Source: Sediminicola sp963974715 (GTDB taxonomy: Bacteria > Bacteroidota > Bacteroidia > Flavobacteriales > Flavobacteriaceae). From it: 64,000 nt of DNA. The position numbers and the translations under genes are program-made. How positions within the stretch are numbered: position 1 is the stretch's first letter; each line of letters opens with the position of its first letter. The notes under the pieces were generated by a model, which had not been told where the DNA came from, did no database searches, and saw only the letters and a program-made list of their open reading frames with translations. The DNA is taken from positions 186,001-250,000 of the forward strand of contig CAXBDK010000006.1 in NCBI GenBank assembly GCA_963974715.1, written 5' to 3'. Of this stretch, positions 1 to 8,587 are shown in pieces.

Positions 1-403
1 CAATGAATACCAGGTCGAATATCATGTCCAAAGTGGGGATTATTTGCAGGGCATCGCCTTCATGCCTTATGATCTGTGCCCCATGGGCACTTTTGGCAAA
101 GTAACGTTGCTGTATATCCCTCAATTCTTCGTTTATATCTATTGTATGCAATTCTCCGCCCTTCTTGAGCCCTTCGGCCAAACAGATGGCCGAGTAACCT
201 GTGTAGGTGCCTATTTCAAGGATGTGGGTAGGGGCCATCATCTTTGATAGGAGGCTCAATACCCTGCCCTGAAAATGGCCCGTGATCATTCTGGGCCGCA
301 GCACCTTCAAATGGGTCTCCCGGGTAAGTTCCTCCAAGATCTTTGGTTCGGATTGGGAATGTTCGGCAATATAATTTTCCAATAAGGGCGATAAAAAATG
401 CAT
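1..403 (-). CDS. SAM-dependent O-methyltransferase (3' part cut off)
   Basis: This gene reads leftward out of the window, so only about the first 134 codons are present. The start is the ATG at 403 (MHFLSPLLENYIAEHS). The protein shows the class I methyltransferase motif I region ILEIGTYTGYSAICLAEGL around residues 65-83, followed by an acidic residue in LHTIDINEEL that would bind the ribose of SAM. The spacing fits the small bacterial O-methyltransferase family (YrrM/TrmR or caffeoyl-CoA type). The substrate cannot be told; in this family it may be a small catechol-like molecule or a modified tRNA base. It is divergent from the GNAT gene at 485, with about 80 bases between them. Confidence 0.85.
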   Translation of the reverse strand, partial: MHFLSPLLENYIAEHSQSEPKILEELTRETHLKVLRPRMITGHFQGRVLSLLSKMMAPTHILEIGTYTGYSAICLAEGLKKGGELHTIDINEELRDIQQRYFAKSAHGAQIIRHEGDALQIIPTLDMIFDLVFI

Positions 404-484
404 GCGTTCGTTTTTGCGAAATTATGGAAATTTTGGTTATTTTAGGTCCGGGCGACAAACCTCCCCCTAAAATCTGACCCTAGA

Positions 485-961
485 ATGAAATTTTATTGCA
501 GGCAGGCCAATTTGGACGACCTAACCACTTTGTTGGACTTTGAACAGGGCATTATTGCTGCCGAAAGGCCCTTCGATCCCACTTTAAAAGAGGATCCCAT
601 CAGTTACTATGACCTCAGGGCGTACATTCTCTCCGATGATGTTGAGGTGGCCGTTGTGGAGGAAAACGGCCGACTTATAGGATCGGGATATGCGCTTATC
701 AAAGAGGCCAAACCATATCTGGACCATAAGACCTATGCCTATCTGGGGTTTATGTATACCCATCCCGAATATAGGGGAAGGGGCGTGAACCGATCGGTGG
801 TCGACCATTTGCGAAAATGGGCCGGATCGAAGGGGGTCGGGGAAATCCGGCTGACGGTATACAACGAGAACCTCCCTGCCATTAGGGCCTATGAAAAAAT
901 AGGCTTTGAAAAACATATTTTGGAAATGCGCCTTAGGACGGAGCCCTCTAAAATGAAATAG
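485..961 (+). CDS. GNAT family N-acetyltransferase
   Basis: This 158-residue protein has the length of a single GNAT domain. The acetyl-CoA pyrophosphate-binding motif A is clear at YRGRGVNRSVVDHLRKW (about residues 98-114), and the C-terminal NENLPAIRAYEKIGFEKH stretch is the usual motif B region. Family members transfer acetyl from acetyl-CoA to an amine; the acceptor is unknown. It starts at an ATG with no strong Shine-Dalgarno, as is normal in Bacteroidota. It stands alone between the divergent methyltransferase and kynureninase. Confidence 0.85.
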   Translation: MKFYCRQANLDDLTTLLDFEQGIIAAERPFDPTLKEDPISYYDLRAYILSDDVEVAVVEENGRLIGSGYALIKEAKPYLDHKTYAYLGFMYTHPEYRGRGVNRSVVDHLRKWAGSKGVGEIRLTVYNENLPAIRAYEKIGFEKHILEMRLRTEPSKMK

Positions 962-1060
962 CTTTGATGAAATTGTAAAGGTGTTTTTCTAAACTTCGGG
1001 CTTCCCACAAAATAGTTTAAACAGGTTCCCCTTGAAATTGTATTTTTGAAAAAAAAGAGC

Positions 1061-2329
1061 ATGCAGTTTCAGAACACGGTGGAGTTTGCCCAAAAAATGG
1101 ATTCGGAAGATGCCCTGAGGGCCTATAGGGAAGAATTCCATTTTCCAAGGGTAAACGGAAAAGAGGTCATCTATTTTACGGGAAACTCACTGGGGCTTCA
1201 GCCCAAACGTACCCAAACCTATATTGATGAGGTAATGGCCGATTGGAAGGAAATGGCCGTTGAAGGTCATTTTCATGCCGAAAAACCTTGGTGGGACTAC
1301 CATGAGAGGCTGGCAGCCCCCATGGCTCGGGTAGTAGGTGCCAGAACGGCCGAAATCTGCGTGATGAATACCCTTACCGTCAACCTTCACCTGCTCATGG
1401 TCTCCTTTTACAGGCCTACCCAGCAACGTTATAAGATCCTCTGTGAGGAGAAGGCATTCCCCTCCGACCAATATATGTTGCAGAGTCAGGTGCGTTTTCA
1501 CGGATTGGATGCCGATAAGGCCATTGTCGAGATCAAAAAGCGCAATGGGGAACATTTCTGGAGAACGGAAGATGTGTTGGACAAGATACGTGAGTTGGGC
1601 GATGAACTTGCCCTGGTACTGATAGGGGGCGTAAATTATTACAACGGCCAGGTATTTGATATGGGGGCCATCACCAAAGCGGGGAAGTCGGTGGGGGCCT
1701 ATGTGGGCTGGGATCTGGCACATGCGGTCGGGAATGTGGACCTGCGGCTCCATGACTGGGAAGTGGATTTTGCGGCTTGGTGCAGTTACAAATATATGAA
1801 CAGCGGACCTGGAAACGCATCCGGGATATTCGTGCACGAAAAACATTTGGGCAAAAAGGATATCCCTAGGTTCGAAGGCTGGTGGGGAACCAATAAGGAC
1901 ACCCGATTTCTGATGAAACCCGAGTTCGAGCCCATGCCCAATGCCGACGCTTGGCAGCTCAGCAATGCGCCCATTCTTTCGCTTGCCCCATATTTGGCCT
2001 CTTTGGAACTCTTTACCGAAGTGGGTATGGAGGCCCTGATGGCCAAAAGAGATCGGTTGGTTGCCTACCTGCAGTTTGTACTTCAAGAAGTGGATAAGGA
2101 GGTGGAAAGTTCCTTTGAGATCATCACCCCCGAGGAAAGGGGTAGCCAACTATCGGTGTTGTTACATGGGGAAGGCAGGTCGTTGTTCGATTATCTGATG
2201 AAAAATGGCGTGATAACCGATTGGCGGGAACCCAATGTGATAAGGTTGGCGGCCGCGCCCTTTTATTGTTCCTATGGGGACATGTACCGCTTTGGACAAC
2301 TCTTAAAGGCCGGAATCCTTCGGAAATAA
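1061..2329 (+). CDS. kynU: kynureninase
   Basis: Kynureninase is a cytoplasmic PLP enzyme that cleaves kynurenine or 3-hydroxykynurenine to anthranilate or 3-hydroxyanthranilate plus alanine. The 422-residue length is normal. The PLP-lysine motif SYKYMNSGPG is present, preceded by the VGWDLAHAVGN aspartate that holds the PLP ring nitrogen, and YFTGNSLGLQP lies near the N terminus. I place the start at ATG 1061 (MQFQNTVEFAQ), which matches the usual family N terminus. A TTG five codons upstream is in frame but falls inside TATTTTTG at 1041-1048, a candidate -7 promoter element. The MFS gene follows after 24 bases and is probably cotranscribed. kmo, which makes its preferred substrate, lies 3 kb downstream on the same strand. 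Confidence 0.95.
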   Translation: MQFQNTVEFAQKMDSEDALRAYREEFHFPRVNGKEVIYFTGNSLGLQPKRTQTYIDEVMADWKEMAVEGHFHAEKPWWDYHERLAAPMARVVGARTAEICVMNTLTVNLHLLMVSFYRPTQQRYKILCEEKAFPSDQYMLQSQVRFHGLDADKAIVEIKKRNGEHFWRTEDVLDKIRELGDELALVLIGGVNYYNGQVFDMGAITKAGKSVGAYVGWDLAHAVGNVDLRLHDWEVDFAAWCSYKYMNSGPGNASGIFVHEKHLGKKDIPRFEGWWGTNKDTRFLMKPEFEPMPNADAWQLSNAPILSLAPYLASLELFTEVGMEALMAKRDRLVAYLQFVLQEVDKEVESSFEIITPEERGSQLSVLLHGEGRSLFDYLMKNGVITDWREPNVIRLAAAPFYCSYGDMYRFGQLLKAGILRK

Positions 2330-2353
2330 AAATAAACCCACCGCTATCAAATT

Positions 2354-3493
2354 ATGAGATCACTTAGGCTTATCTTTTCCGATCCCCGTTATTTTGGCCC
2401 CGCATGGGCCTTTGCCAGCCTTAATATTCTTTTTGGCACTTGGGCGATCCATATCCCCTTGGTGCGGGAGGAACTGTCCTTGGACAAGGCCAGCTTGGGG
2501 CTTGCCATTTTCTTCCTCTCCCTGGGAAATTTCACTGTTATCCCGCTCGCCTCAAGGATCATAAACCATATAGGTGTGGGAAGGGCCACTTGGTACGGGA
2601 TCTTATTGATCTGTGCAACGGCTATCCTGCCTTTCCTCGCCCCTGGATATTTTGTGCTTATGGGGGCACTTTTTGTATACGGGGCGGCCAATGGCTTTCT
2701 CGATATTTCCATGAACACTTTGGTGACCGAAATTGAAAAGGAGGACAGGGAACATTTTATGTCCGCCGCCCATGGTTTTTTTAGTTTGGGCGGGGTTTTG
2801 GCCGGTCTGGGCAGTTTTTTGATCGTTCGGTTGAACGATCCGTTGTTGCATATGTCCATGGCGATCGTTCTGGTGCTGGTGGTGAACCTACTATTTTTTA
2901 GGAAGTACGTTCAGGTAGTGGCGGCCCCGATCCAAAAGGAGCCGTTTCGGTTTGCGAACTTTAGGCCACTATTGCTTTTGGGATTGGTTTCCTTTGTGAT
3001 CATGGGCAGTGAGGGGGCCATTGTGGACTGGAGCGGGATCTTTCTGCAAGAGGTCAGCTTGGCGCCCGAAGCCCTTTGGGGAACCGGTTTTCTGGCATTT
3101 TCCATTACGATGACCTTAGGTAGGTTTTTAGGGGATGGGATAAGTGCCAGGATAGGGTCCATTAAAATAGTGTCCCTTGGGGCGCTCCTCGCGATCATGG
3201 GCTATGTGCTGGTCCTTACTGCCCATACCTATATAGCCATCTTGGGATTCGGATTTGTGGGGCTCGGTTTTTCCGCCATCATCCCGGAACTTTTTCGGAT
3301 AGGGGGGAATGTAAAGGGGGTTTCTTCCTCGCAAGGGGTCGCCTTTATTGCGGGAACCGGTATTTCCGGATTTCTTATGGGACCCGTGGTCCTTGGGTTT
3401 CTTGCGGAGCTCTCCAGTTTGCAGCTAAGCTTTATGACCCTCATGGGATGCTGCGTCCTGGTATACATTGCTACTTTTTTCCTCAAAAAATAG
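2354..3493 (+). CDS. MFS transporter, YbjJ-like
   Basis: This 379-residue hydrophobic protein has about twelve membrane segments, starting with FASLNILFGTWAIHIPLV. It resembles the YbjJ/fucose-permease branch of the major facilitator superfamily. Acidic and polar residues in the first half (VREELSLDKASLG, FLDISMNTLVTEIEKED) are typical of this branch. The substrate is unknown. Because it begins 24 bases after kynU and shares its strand, export or uptake of a kynurenine-pathway compound is possible, but that is only an inference from position. Confidence 0.85.
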   Translation: MRSLRLIFSDPRYFGPAWAFASLNILFGTWAIHIPLVREELSLDKASLGLAIFFLSLGNFTVIPLASRIINHIGVGRATWYGILLICATAILPFLAPGYFVLMGALFVYGAANGFLDISMNTLVTEIEKEDREHFMSAAHGFFSLGGVLAGLGSFLIVRLNDPLLHMSMAIVLVLVVNLLFFRKYVQVVAAPIQKEPFRFANFRPLLLLGLVSFVIMGSEGAIVDWSGIFLQEVSLAPEALWGTGFLAFSITMTLGRFLGDGISARIGSIKIVSLGALLAIMGYVLVLTAHTYIAILGFGFVGLGFSAIIPELFRIGGNVKGVSSSQGVAFIAGTGISGFLMGPVVLGFLAELSSLQLSFMTLMGCCVLVYIATFFLKK

Positions 3494-3524
3494 GGGGCGA
3501 TCTTTTGGTAGCAAGCAGGTCCCG

Positions 3525-4205
3525 TTATTTTAGATCCACTTCAATACCGCTAAAGAACAGTTTAAAGTTGCCTACGTCATTTTTATGAACGGTCGCTATC
3601 TTTAGGCCACCCTTGTCCACATAGTCCTCCCATGTGGTGGACATGGAAATCTCTGGGGAATTTCCTTTTCTATAGGCCCATTCCTTTAACAGGTAATCAT
3701 CGCCAAAATAAAGATCGTAGGCGTCCCCAGGGGTATAACCACCTTCGTTGCCATATACAATGGTGAGTTTCTGCATGGTCTTTTTGCCCACGGGCGCTTC
3801 GGCTTCAAAACTGTGCTTCCAGGTAATGTTGTCCTTGTCCCAGACTAGGTTAAAGGGGGCCAATAACCAGTACTTGTCGTTAATGAACCCTCCGTTCGTT
3901 TTTTGGGCGGTACTGTCCATATTGCCCCTGTTATAGGTAAGGGTATCATTCCCACCGATAGCGGTGATGGTATTTGCATGGGTGTTCCATATCCAGCTCC
4001 TTTCAAAATGTGTGGTGTCCCTGTCCACGTTAAAGGTAAATTTTAGTTCTTGGACATTCTTCCACGCCTCAAATCCATGGGCGTTGGCCACTTTTTCCAA
4101 AATAGTGGTTTCTTTTTCGGGCAGGGGCGTCTCTTTTTTGGTTTCCGTCTTACAGCCGACTAGCAATAAAAAGGTAAACGCAACTATTGGGATATTGGTT
4201 TTCAT
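3525..4205 (-). CDS. lipoprotein, DUF6503-like
   Basis: A signal peptide with lipobox LLVGC puts the mature N-terminal cysteine at about residue 18, so this 226-residue protein should be lipid-anchored on the periplasmic side of the envelope. The remainder is soluble and rich in Trp and Tyr (WNTHANTITAIGGNDTLTYN, YWLLAPFNLVWDKDN). The pattern recalls the Bacteroidota lipoprotein family I remember as DUF6503, whose function is not known; that assignment is from memory. A -7-like TATATTTG lies at 4222-4229, 17 bases before the start. It converges on the MFS gene and diverges from clpP. Confidence 0.75.
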   Translation of the reverse strand: MKTNIPIVAFTFLLLVGCKTETKKETPLPEKETTILEKVANAHGFEAWKNVQELKFTFNVDRDTTHFERSWIWNTHANTITAIGGNDTLTYNRGNMDSTAQKTNGGFINDKYWLLAPFNLVWDKDNITWKHSFEAEAPVGKKTMQKLTIVYGNEGGYTPGDAYDLYFGDDYLLKEWAYRKGNSPEISMSTTWEDYVDKGGLKIATVHKNDVGNFKLFFSGIEVDLK

Positions 4206-4326
4206 GGTTTTTAGCTTTTATCAAATATAAATCCTTTTAGGAATATATTGTAAAAAACGATAGGTTTGTTGGGAAGGGAAATCCCAATAAATTGATTAAT
4301 TTTGAAGTGAATAAAGAAACTATAGG

Positions 4327-4875
4327 ATGAGCTCAAAAAAAGGTAAGATACAAGAGGCCATAGAAGAGAAATTATTGAACGAACGCAAAGTGTTCCTATG
4401 GGGCACGGTAAACGATAGTTCCGCAAAACACGTAATAGATAGATTGCTGTATTTGGACCTACAGAACCATAAGGAAATACAGTTGGTCATCAACAGTCCC
4501 GGTGGTTATGTAACCTCCGGATTTGCCATTTACGATACCATTAAGTCTTTAAAAAGCCCCGTTTCCACGGTCTGTTCCGGTCTGGCGGCATCCATGGGTT
4601 CCATTTTATTGTCCGTGGGCGAAAAGGGAAGAAGGTTCATACAGCCCCATGCCCAGGTAATGATACACCAGCCCAGTGGTGGTGCAAGGGGACAGGCATC
4701 CAATATTGAGATACAGGCCAAGGAGATCATAAAGACCAGGGAACTGAGCGCACGCCTTTTGGCAGAAAATTGCGGACAGGATTTTGATAGGGTCATGAAG
4801 GATTTCGACCGGGATTATTGGATGAACGCCCAAGAGTCCATTAGTTATGGAATCGTGGATGGAATCGTGGAATAA
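4327..4875 (+). CDS. clpP: ATP-dependent Clp protease proteolytic subunit, stand-alone paralogue
   Basis: ClpP is the serine peptidase that forms the tetradecameric barrel of the Clp protease. All three catalytic residues are visible: Ser in SGLAASMGSILL, His in VMIHQPSGG, Asp in DFDRDYWMNAQES. The Gly-rich oxyanion segment SPGGYVTSGFAIYD is intact. At 182 residues it is somewhat shorter than housekeeping ClpP and has a short N terminus without an obvious propeptide. No clpX or tig is adjacent, so it is probably a second ClpP of the genome. TAATTTTG at 4297-4304 is a candidate -7 element 22 bases before the start. An intrinsic terminator follows. Confidence 0.9.
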   Translation: MSSKKGKIQEAIEEKLLNERKVFLWGTVNDSSAKHVIDRLLYLDLQNHKEIQLVINSPGGYVTSGFAIYDTIKSLKSPVSTVCSGLAASMGSILLSVGEKGRRFIQPHAQVMIHQPSGGARGQASNIEIQAKEIIKTRELSARLLAENCGQDFDRVMKDFDRDYWMNAQESISYGIVDGIVE

Positions 4876-4902
4876 AAAAAGTTTAAATCACTTCAATAAG
4901 GG

Positions 4903-4940
4903 AAAAGTCCTTCGCAATTTTTTGTGAAGGACTTTTTATA
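4903..4940 (+). terminator. intrinsic terminator of clpP
   Basis: An 11-base stem, AAAAGTCCTTC at 4903-4913 with GAAGGACTTTT at 4926-4936, encloses a 12-base loop and runs into a T-rich tail. It starts 28 bases after the clpP stop codon. Confidence 0.8.
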
Positions 4941-5249
4941 TATGGACGCCGAAGCGGAATAACGGGGTTATATACGGCAGCGGTTCCCATGGCGGACGTA
5001 TTCCAAAAGTTAAAAAAAATACAATTGCCACGGAAACGGACCTTGCCTTCCCAGCTGACCTATCGCGGTAAATGGATCCGGGTTTCCTGCTGTTGTAAAG
5101 GGACTTGTAAACCCTGAAAACAGGATTCGCACCTTCCTTAGGAGGCTGTTTCCACCTGCAAATAAAATTCAAATAGTGGGGGCCATCGGTACCATCTCTG
5201 TATATTTTAGTATTTTTACCTCTTAATATAATTTCCCCTTCGGGTGGCC
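4941..5249. other. gap without recognised gene
   Basis: About 310 bases between the clpP terminator and kmo. I see no convincing gene or RNA. A 106-codon minus-strand frame spans it but starts inside kmo and resembles no family I know. A small dyad CCTGAAAACAGG lies near 5112. The AT-rich stretch TATATTTTAGTATTTTTA near 5201-5218 is a weak candidate promoter for kmo. Confidence 0.4.
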
Positions 5250-6626
5250 ATGGCAAAAAATCCTAAAAACATTGCAATAGTCGGTTCTGGACTGGTAGGT
5301 TCCTTATTGGCGATATACTTAAGGAAAATGGGACATACCATATCCGTATTCGATCGAAGGCCCGATATCAGAAAGGTGGAATTCTCGGGCAGATCCATCA
5401 ATTTGGCCATGAGCAACAGGGGCTGGAAAAGCCTAAGGGCCGTTGGGATAGAGGAGGAAATCAAAAAAATTGCCATTCCGTTGGACAAACGTGCGATGCA
5501 TGTAGTTGGCAAACCACAATATTTCCAGAAATACGGTAAGGAAGGCGAGGCCATTTGGTCCATCTCACGAGGTGTGCTGAACAGGCGTATGATCGACCTT
5601 GCCGAAGCGGAAGGGGTCACTTTTAGATTTGGCGAAAAAGTGTGGGATGTGGACCTACAGACGGCACGTTTGTTTACCGGTGAAACCGAAAAAGGGGAAT
5701 GGAAGGAATACGATTATGACATAGTTTTTGGTTGTGACGGGGCCTTTTCAAGGGTGCGGCATAAAATGCAACGGACCAGTAGGTTCGATTATTCCCAAGA
5801 ATTCATCAATGTAGGCTATAAGGAACTTACCATTCCGGCCAATGCCGACGGTACCCACAAATTGGACAAAAATTCCTTTCATATATGGCCCAGGGGCAAA
5901 TTTATGTTCATTGCAATGCCCAATTTGGACGGTAGTTTTACAAGTACCCTTTTTCTTCCGTTCGAGGGGGAAGTTTCTTTTGAGAACATTACGACCAAAG
6001 AAGGGGCAAAGCACTTTTTTGCCACTTATTTTCCGACGGTGATGGGCGATATCGAAAACCTGAGCCACGACTTTTTTGCCAATCCCACCAGTGCCATGGT
6101 GACCACCAAATGTTATCCGTGGATAAGTTCGGATAAAGTGGTCCTGGTGGGCGATTCGGCACATGCCATAGTTCCGTTCTACGGGCAGGGAATGAATGCG
6201 GGTTTTGAGGATATACAGATGCTCTGCGGACTTTTGCGGGATAGTGGGGACGACTGGACCCAAGCTTTGATGACCTATCAGCAGGAACGGAAACCGAATG
6301 CCGATGCCATCGCCGAACTGAGCTATAGGAACTTTGTGGAAATGAGCAGTAAGACCGCCGATCCCAATTTTTTATTGCAGAAAAAAATAGAACAGCGATT
6401 TGCCGAAAAATACCCTGAAAAATGGATTCCTACCTACTCTAGGGTCACTTTTTCGGATGCGTCCTATACCGAGGCACTGGCCATGGGCGATGCGCAGGAA
6501 GAAATCATGCGACAGATCATGGAAATTCCAAATATTGGAGACATATGGGACAGTGCGGAAGTGGAAGGGCTAATATTGGAACGTCTACAGCAAACTTCCG
6601 GAAACAAAAAAGCCACCCCTTCATAA
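5250..6626 (+). CDS. kmo: kynurenine 3-monooxygenase
   Basis: This FAD-dependent aromatic hydroxylase turns kynurenine into 3-hydroxykynurenine with NADPH and O2. The N-terminal dinucleotide fold IVGSGLVGSLLAIYLRKMG is followed by the acidic FDRRPD that binds the FAD ribose. The second FAD motif VLVGDSAHAIVPFYGQGMN is in the middle of the protein. The 458-residue length is typical, and the C-terminal third is divergent as usual. The ATG at 5250 (MAKNPKNIAIVG) is preferred; a GTG two codons upstream is also in frame. With kynU it gives 3-hydroxyanthranilate, the precursor of quinolinate and NAD. The enzymes for the first steps (dioxygenase, formamidase) are not in this window. Confidence 0.93.
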   Translation: MAKNPKNIAIVGSGLVGSLLAIYLRKMGHTISVFDRRPDIRKVEFSGRSINLAMSNRGWKSLRAVGIEEEIKKIAIPLDKRAMHVVGKPQYFQKYGKEGEAIWSISRGVLNRRMIDLAEAEGVTFRFGEKVWDVDLQTARLFTGETEKGEWKEYDYDIVFGCDGAFSRVRHKMQRTSRFDYSQEFINVGYKELTIPANADGTHKLDKNSFHIWPRGKFMFIAMPNLDGSFTSTLFLPFEGEVSFENITTKEGAKHFFATYFPTVMGDIENLSHDFFANPTSAMVTTKCYPWISSDKVVLVGDSAHAIVPFYGQGMNAGFEDIQMLCGLLRDSGDDWTQALMTYQQERKPNADAIAELSYRNFVEMSSKTADPNFLLQKKIEQRFAEKYPEKWIPTYSRVTFSDASYTEALAMGDAQEEIMRQIMEIPNIGDIWDSAEVEGLILERLQQTSGNKKATPS

Positions 6627-6639
6627 AAAGGGTGGCTTT
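6609..6639. terminator. hairpin between kmo and the zinc-ribbon-like gene
   Basis: Stem AAAGCCACCC at 6609-6618 pairs with GGGTGGCTTT at 6630-6639. The kmo stop codon lies in the loop. The long T-run follows the hairpin on the minus strand, so it mainly ends the leftward operon nif3-like/coiled-coil gene, while kmo uses its 5' half as its last codons. Confidence 0.75.
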
Positions 6640-6657
6640 GGTGTGAATATCGATACC

Positions 6658-7437
6658 TTATAATTTGGCGAACAGGGCATTCATTTTTTCCTGTTCTTCT
6701 TCGGCCAAGATGGGGTCTACCAGTATACGGCCACTGTGCTCATCGGTAATTATTTTTTTACGGCTGGCTATTTCAACCTGTATCTGTGGTGGGATGGTAA
6801 AAAAGGAACCCCCGGAAGCGCCACGCTCAATGGCTACAACGGCCAGACCGTTCTTAACATTGTTCCTGATACGCTTGTAGGCTTGGACCAATCGTTCTTC
6901 TATCTGCTCCTCGTATTCCGCCGATTTTTTTATCAAGGCCTTTTCTTCCTTTTCGGTTTCTGCAAGAATGGCATCCAGCTCACTTTTCTTGTGCTTTAGA
7001 TGGGCATCCCTTTCGGCCAATCGTTCCTTGGTCTGGGCAATGACCTCTTTTTTCTGCTCTATCTGCGCCTTGAATTCCTTGATGTTCTTCTCGGCCAACT
7101 GTATTTCCAGTTCTTGGAACTCTACTTCTTTGGTCAGGGAGTTGAATTCCCTGCTGTTCCGCACGTTCTTTTGTTGCTCGGTATATTTTTTTACCAAAAC
7201 CTTGGAGTCATCGATCAGGTTCTTTTTGGCGGTGATCTCGAAATTAATGGTCTCCAGATCGGTCTTTAACTTGTCCACTCTTGTCTTAAGGCCCAATACC
7301 TCATCTTCCAGGTCCTCCACTTCCAAGGGTAGTTCCCCACGTACATTGCGTATTTCGTCAACCCTGGAATCAATCAATTGCAAATCGTATAACGCCCTTA
7401 ATTTGTCTTCTGCCGTTGCTTCTGTTTTTGTTGCCAT
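6658..7437 (-). CDS. coiled-coil protein of the C4 zinc-ribbon (DUF164) family, cysteines lost
   Basis: The 259-residue protein has a long N-terminal alpha-helical coiled coil (about residues 10-195) and a C-terminal domain collinear with the zinc ribbon of the COG1579/DUF164 family. In that family the domain carries CxxC...CxxCG around an IPPQ motif. Here the IPPQ and GRILVDP motifs are intact, but the four expected cysteines are S208, S211, D232 and S235, and the protein contains no cysteine at all. So the fold is probably kept without zinc. The gene starts six bases after the stop of the Nif3-like gene, with which it forms an operon; the same pair occurs widely in Bacteroidota. Its role is unknown; some DUF164 members have been linked to ribosome or RNA functions. 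Confidence 0.85.
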   Translation of the reverse strand: MATKTEATAEDKLRALYDLQLIDSRVDEIRNVRGELPLEVEDLEDEVLGLKTRVDKLKTDLETINFEITAKKNLIDDSKVLVKKYTEQQKNVRNSREFNSLTKEVEFQELEIQLAEKNIKEFKAQIEQKKEVIAQTKERLAERDAHLKHKKSELDAILAETEKEEKALIKKSAEYEEQIEERLVQAYKRIRNNVKNGLAVVAIERGASGGSFFTIPPQIQVEIASRKKIITDEHSGRILVDPILAEEEQEKMNALFAKL

Positions 7438-7443
7438 ATATCT

Positions 7444-8538
7444 TTAAAAATACTTGATGGGATTTGTTATGCTCTCCGCTAAAGAGACTGCAAAATTAGG
7501 AATTTTTTTCGTAAGATGGTCAACTATTAAATTTTTTGTAAACTGCTCAGTTTCATAATGTCCTATGTCGGCAATGACCAGCTTGTTTTCGGCCTCGTAG
7601 AATTGGTGGTACTTGATATCGGAGGTTATGAACATATCGGCATTCGCCATTTTGGCCGCTCCGATCGCAAAGGCACCGCTTCCTCCCAACACGGCTATCC
7701 TTTTGATCTTTTTTTTCGGGAGCTCCGTGTGGCGGATCATGGAAACGTTCATCCGTTCTTTTAACAGTTGCATAAAGGCGAACGCTTCCATAGGGCCTTC
7801 CAGTTCGCCCACCATGCCCATCCCAATATCTTGGTTGGAATTTTCCAACGTCTGGATCTCGTAGGCGACCTCTTCGTAAGGGTGCTGTTCAAATAGGGAG
7901 GAAAGTACCTGTTTTTCCTTATTTTTTGGATATATCACACCAATTTGCACCTCCTCCTCATAATGCACCGAGCCAATAGCGCCCTTGGTGGGATGGGCGC
8001 CTGGTTTGGCCAAATAGCTTCCCGTTCCGTTTACCGAAAAACTGCAATTGGCATATTTGCCGATATTTCCCGCTCCCGCAGCAAAGAGGGCCTCCTTAAG
8101 GGCCCCTGCTTCCGCAACGGGAACATAGGTGGTCAATTTTTTGATAGTGCCCTTTTGGGGAATCAGGATTTTTGGATGGAGTATGCCCAGCACTTCACAG
8201 ATTTTTGCATTCACTCCCGTATTCATATTGTCCAGGGCGGTATGCATGCTGTAGAGGGCGATGTTATTTTGGATACATTTCAGTACCACCCTTTCAACAT
8301 AGTTCCGGCCCGTAATTTTTGTCAGCCCTTTAAAAATGATGGGATGGAAGCTAACGATCAGGTTCCTGTTTTTATCGATGGCTTCGTCCACCACGTTTTC
8401 CAAGGTGTCCAAGCTTACCAAGATCCCGGACACCCTCATTTGGGGATCGCCCAACAAAAGCCCCACATTGTCAAAATCCTCGGCATAGTCCAAAGGTGCC
8501 AATTCCTCCAATATTTCGGTAATCTGCTTTACGATCAT
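7444..8538 (-). CDS. Nif3-like dinuclear metal centre protein
   Basis: The N terminus MIVKQITEILEELAPLDYAE with FDNVGLLLGDP is diagnostic of the NIF3/YbgI (DUF34) family. Metal ligands are visible in FHPIIFKG, in the MHTALDN histidine/aspartate, and in the C-terminal DIGHYETEQF segment. The 364-residue length is that of the long form, in which a PII-like domain (about residues 130-230) is inserted between the two halves. Family members form hexameric toroids with two metals per subunit; a GTP cyclohydrolase-like or hydrolase role has been suggested but is unsettled. TATCTTTG at 8560-8567 is a candidate -7 element. It is divergent from lpxK and cotranscribed with the coiled-coil gene. Confidence 0.92.
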   Translation of the reverse strand: MIVKQITEILEELAPLDYAEDFDNVGLLLGDPQMRVSGILVSLDTLENVVDEAIDKNRNLIVSFHPIIFKGLTKITGRNYVERVVLKCIQNNIALYSMHTALDNMNTGVNAKICEVLGILHPKILIPQKGTIKKLTTYVPVAEAGALKEALFAAGAGNIGKYANCSFSVNGTGSYLAKPGAHPTKGAIGSVHYEEEVQIGVIYPKNKEKQVLSSLFEQHPYEEVAYEIQTLENSNQDIGMGMVGELEGPMEAFAFMQLLKERMNVSMIRHTELPKKKIKRIAVLGGSGAFAIGAAKMANADMFITSDIKYHQFYEAENKLVIADIGHYETEQFTKNLIVDHLTKKIPNFAVSLAESITNPIKYF

Positions 8539-8587
8539 TTTGTAATTTTATGGGTTCCCCAAAGATAAAATTTATATTTTCGTTCCG

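Noticed and set aside
1046..1060. Upstream TTG start for kynureninase
   Set aside because: It overlaps a -7-like element, and the ATG at 1061 matches the family N terminus.
1187..2149. Long open frame (320 codons) antisense to kynureninase
   Set aside because: It lies wholly under a confidently assigned gene and its product resembles nothing; open antisense frames are common at this base composition.
4936..5256. 106-codon minus-strand frame between clpP and kmo
   Set aside because: It starts inside kmo, has unusual composition and no recognisable domain; treated as non-coding.
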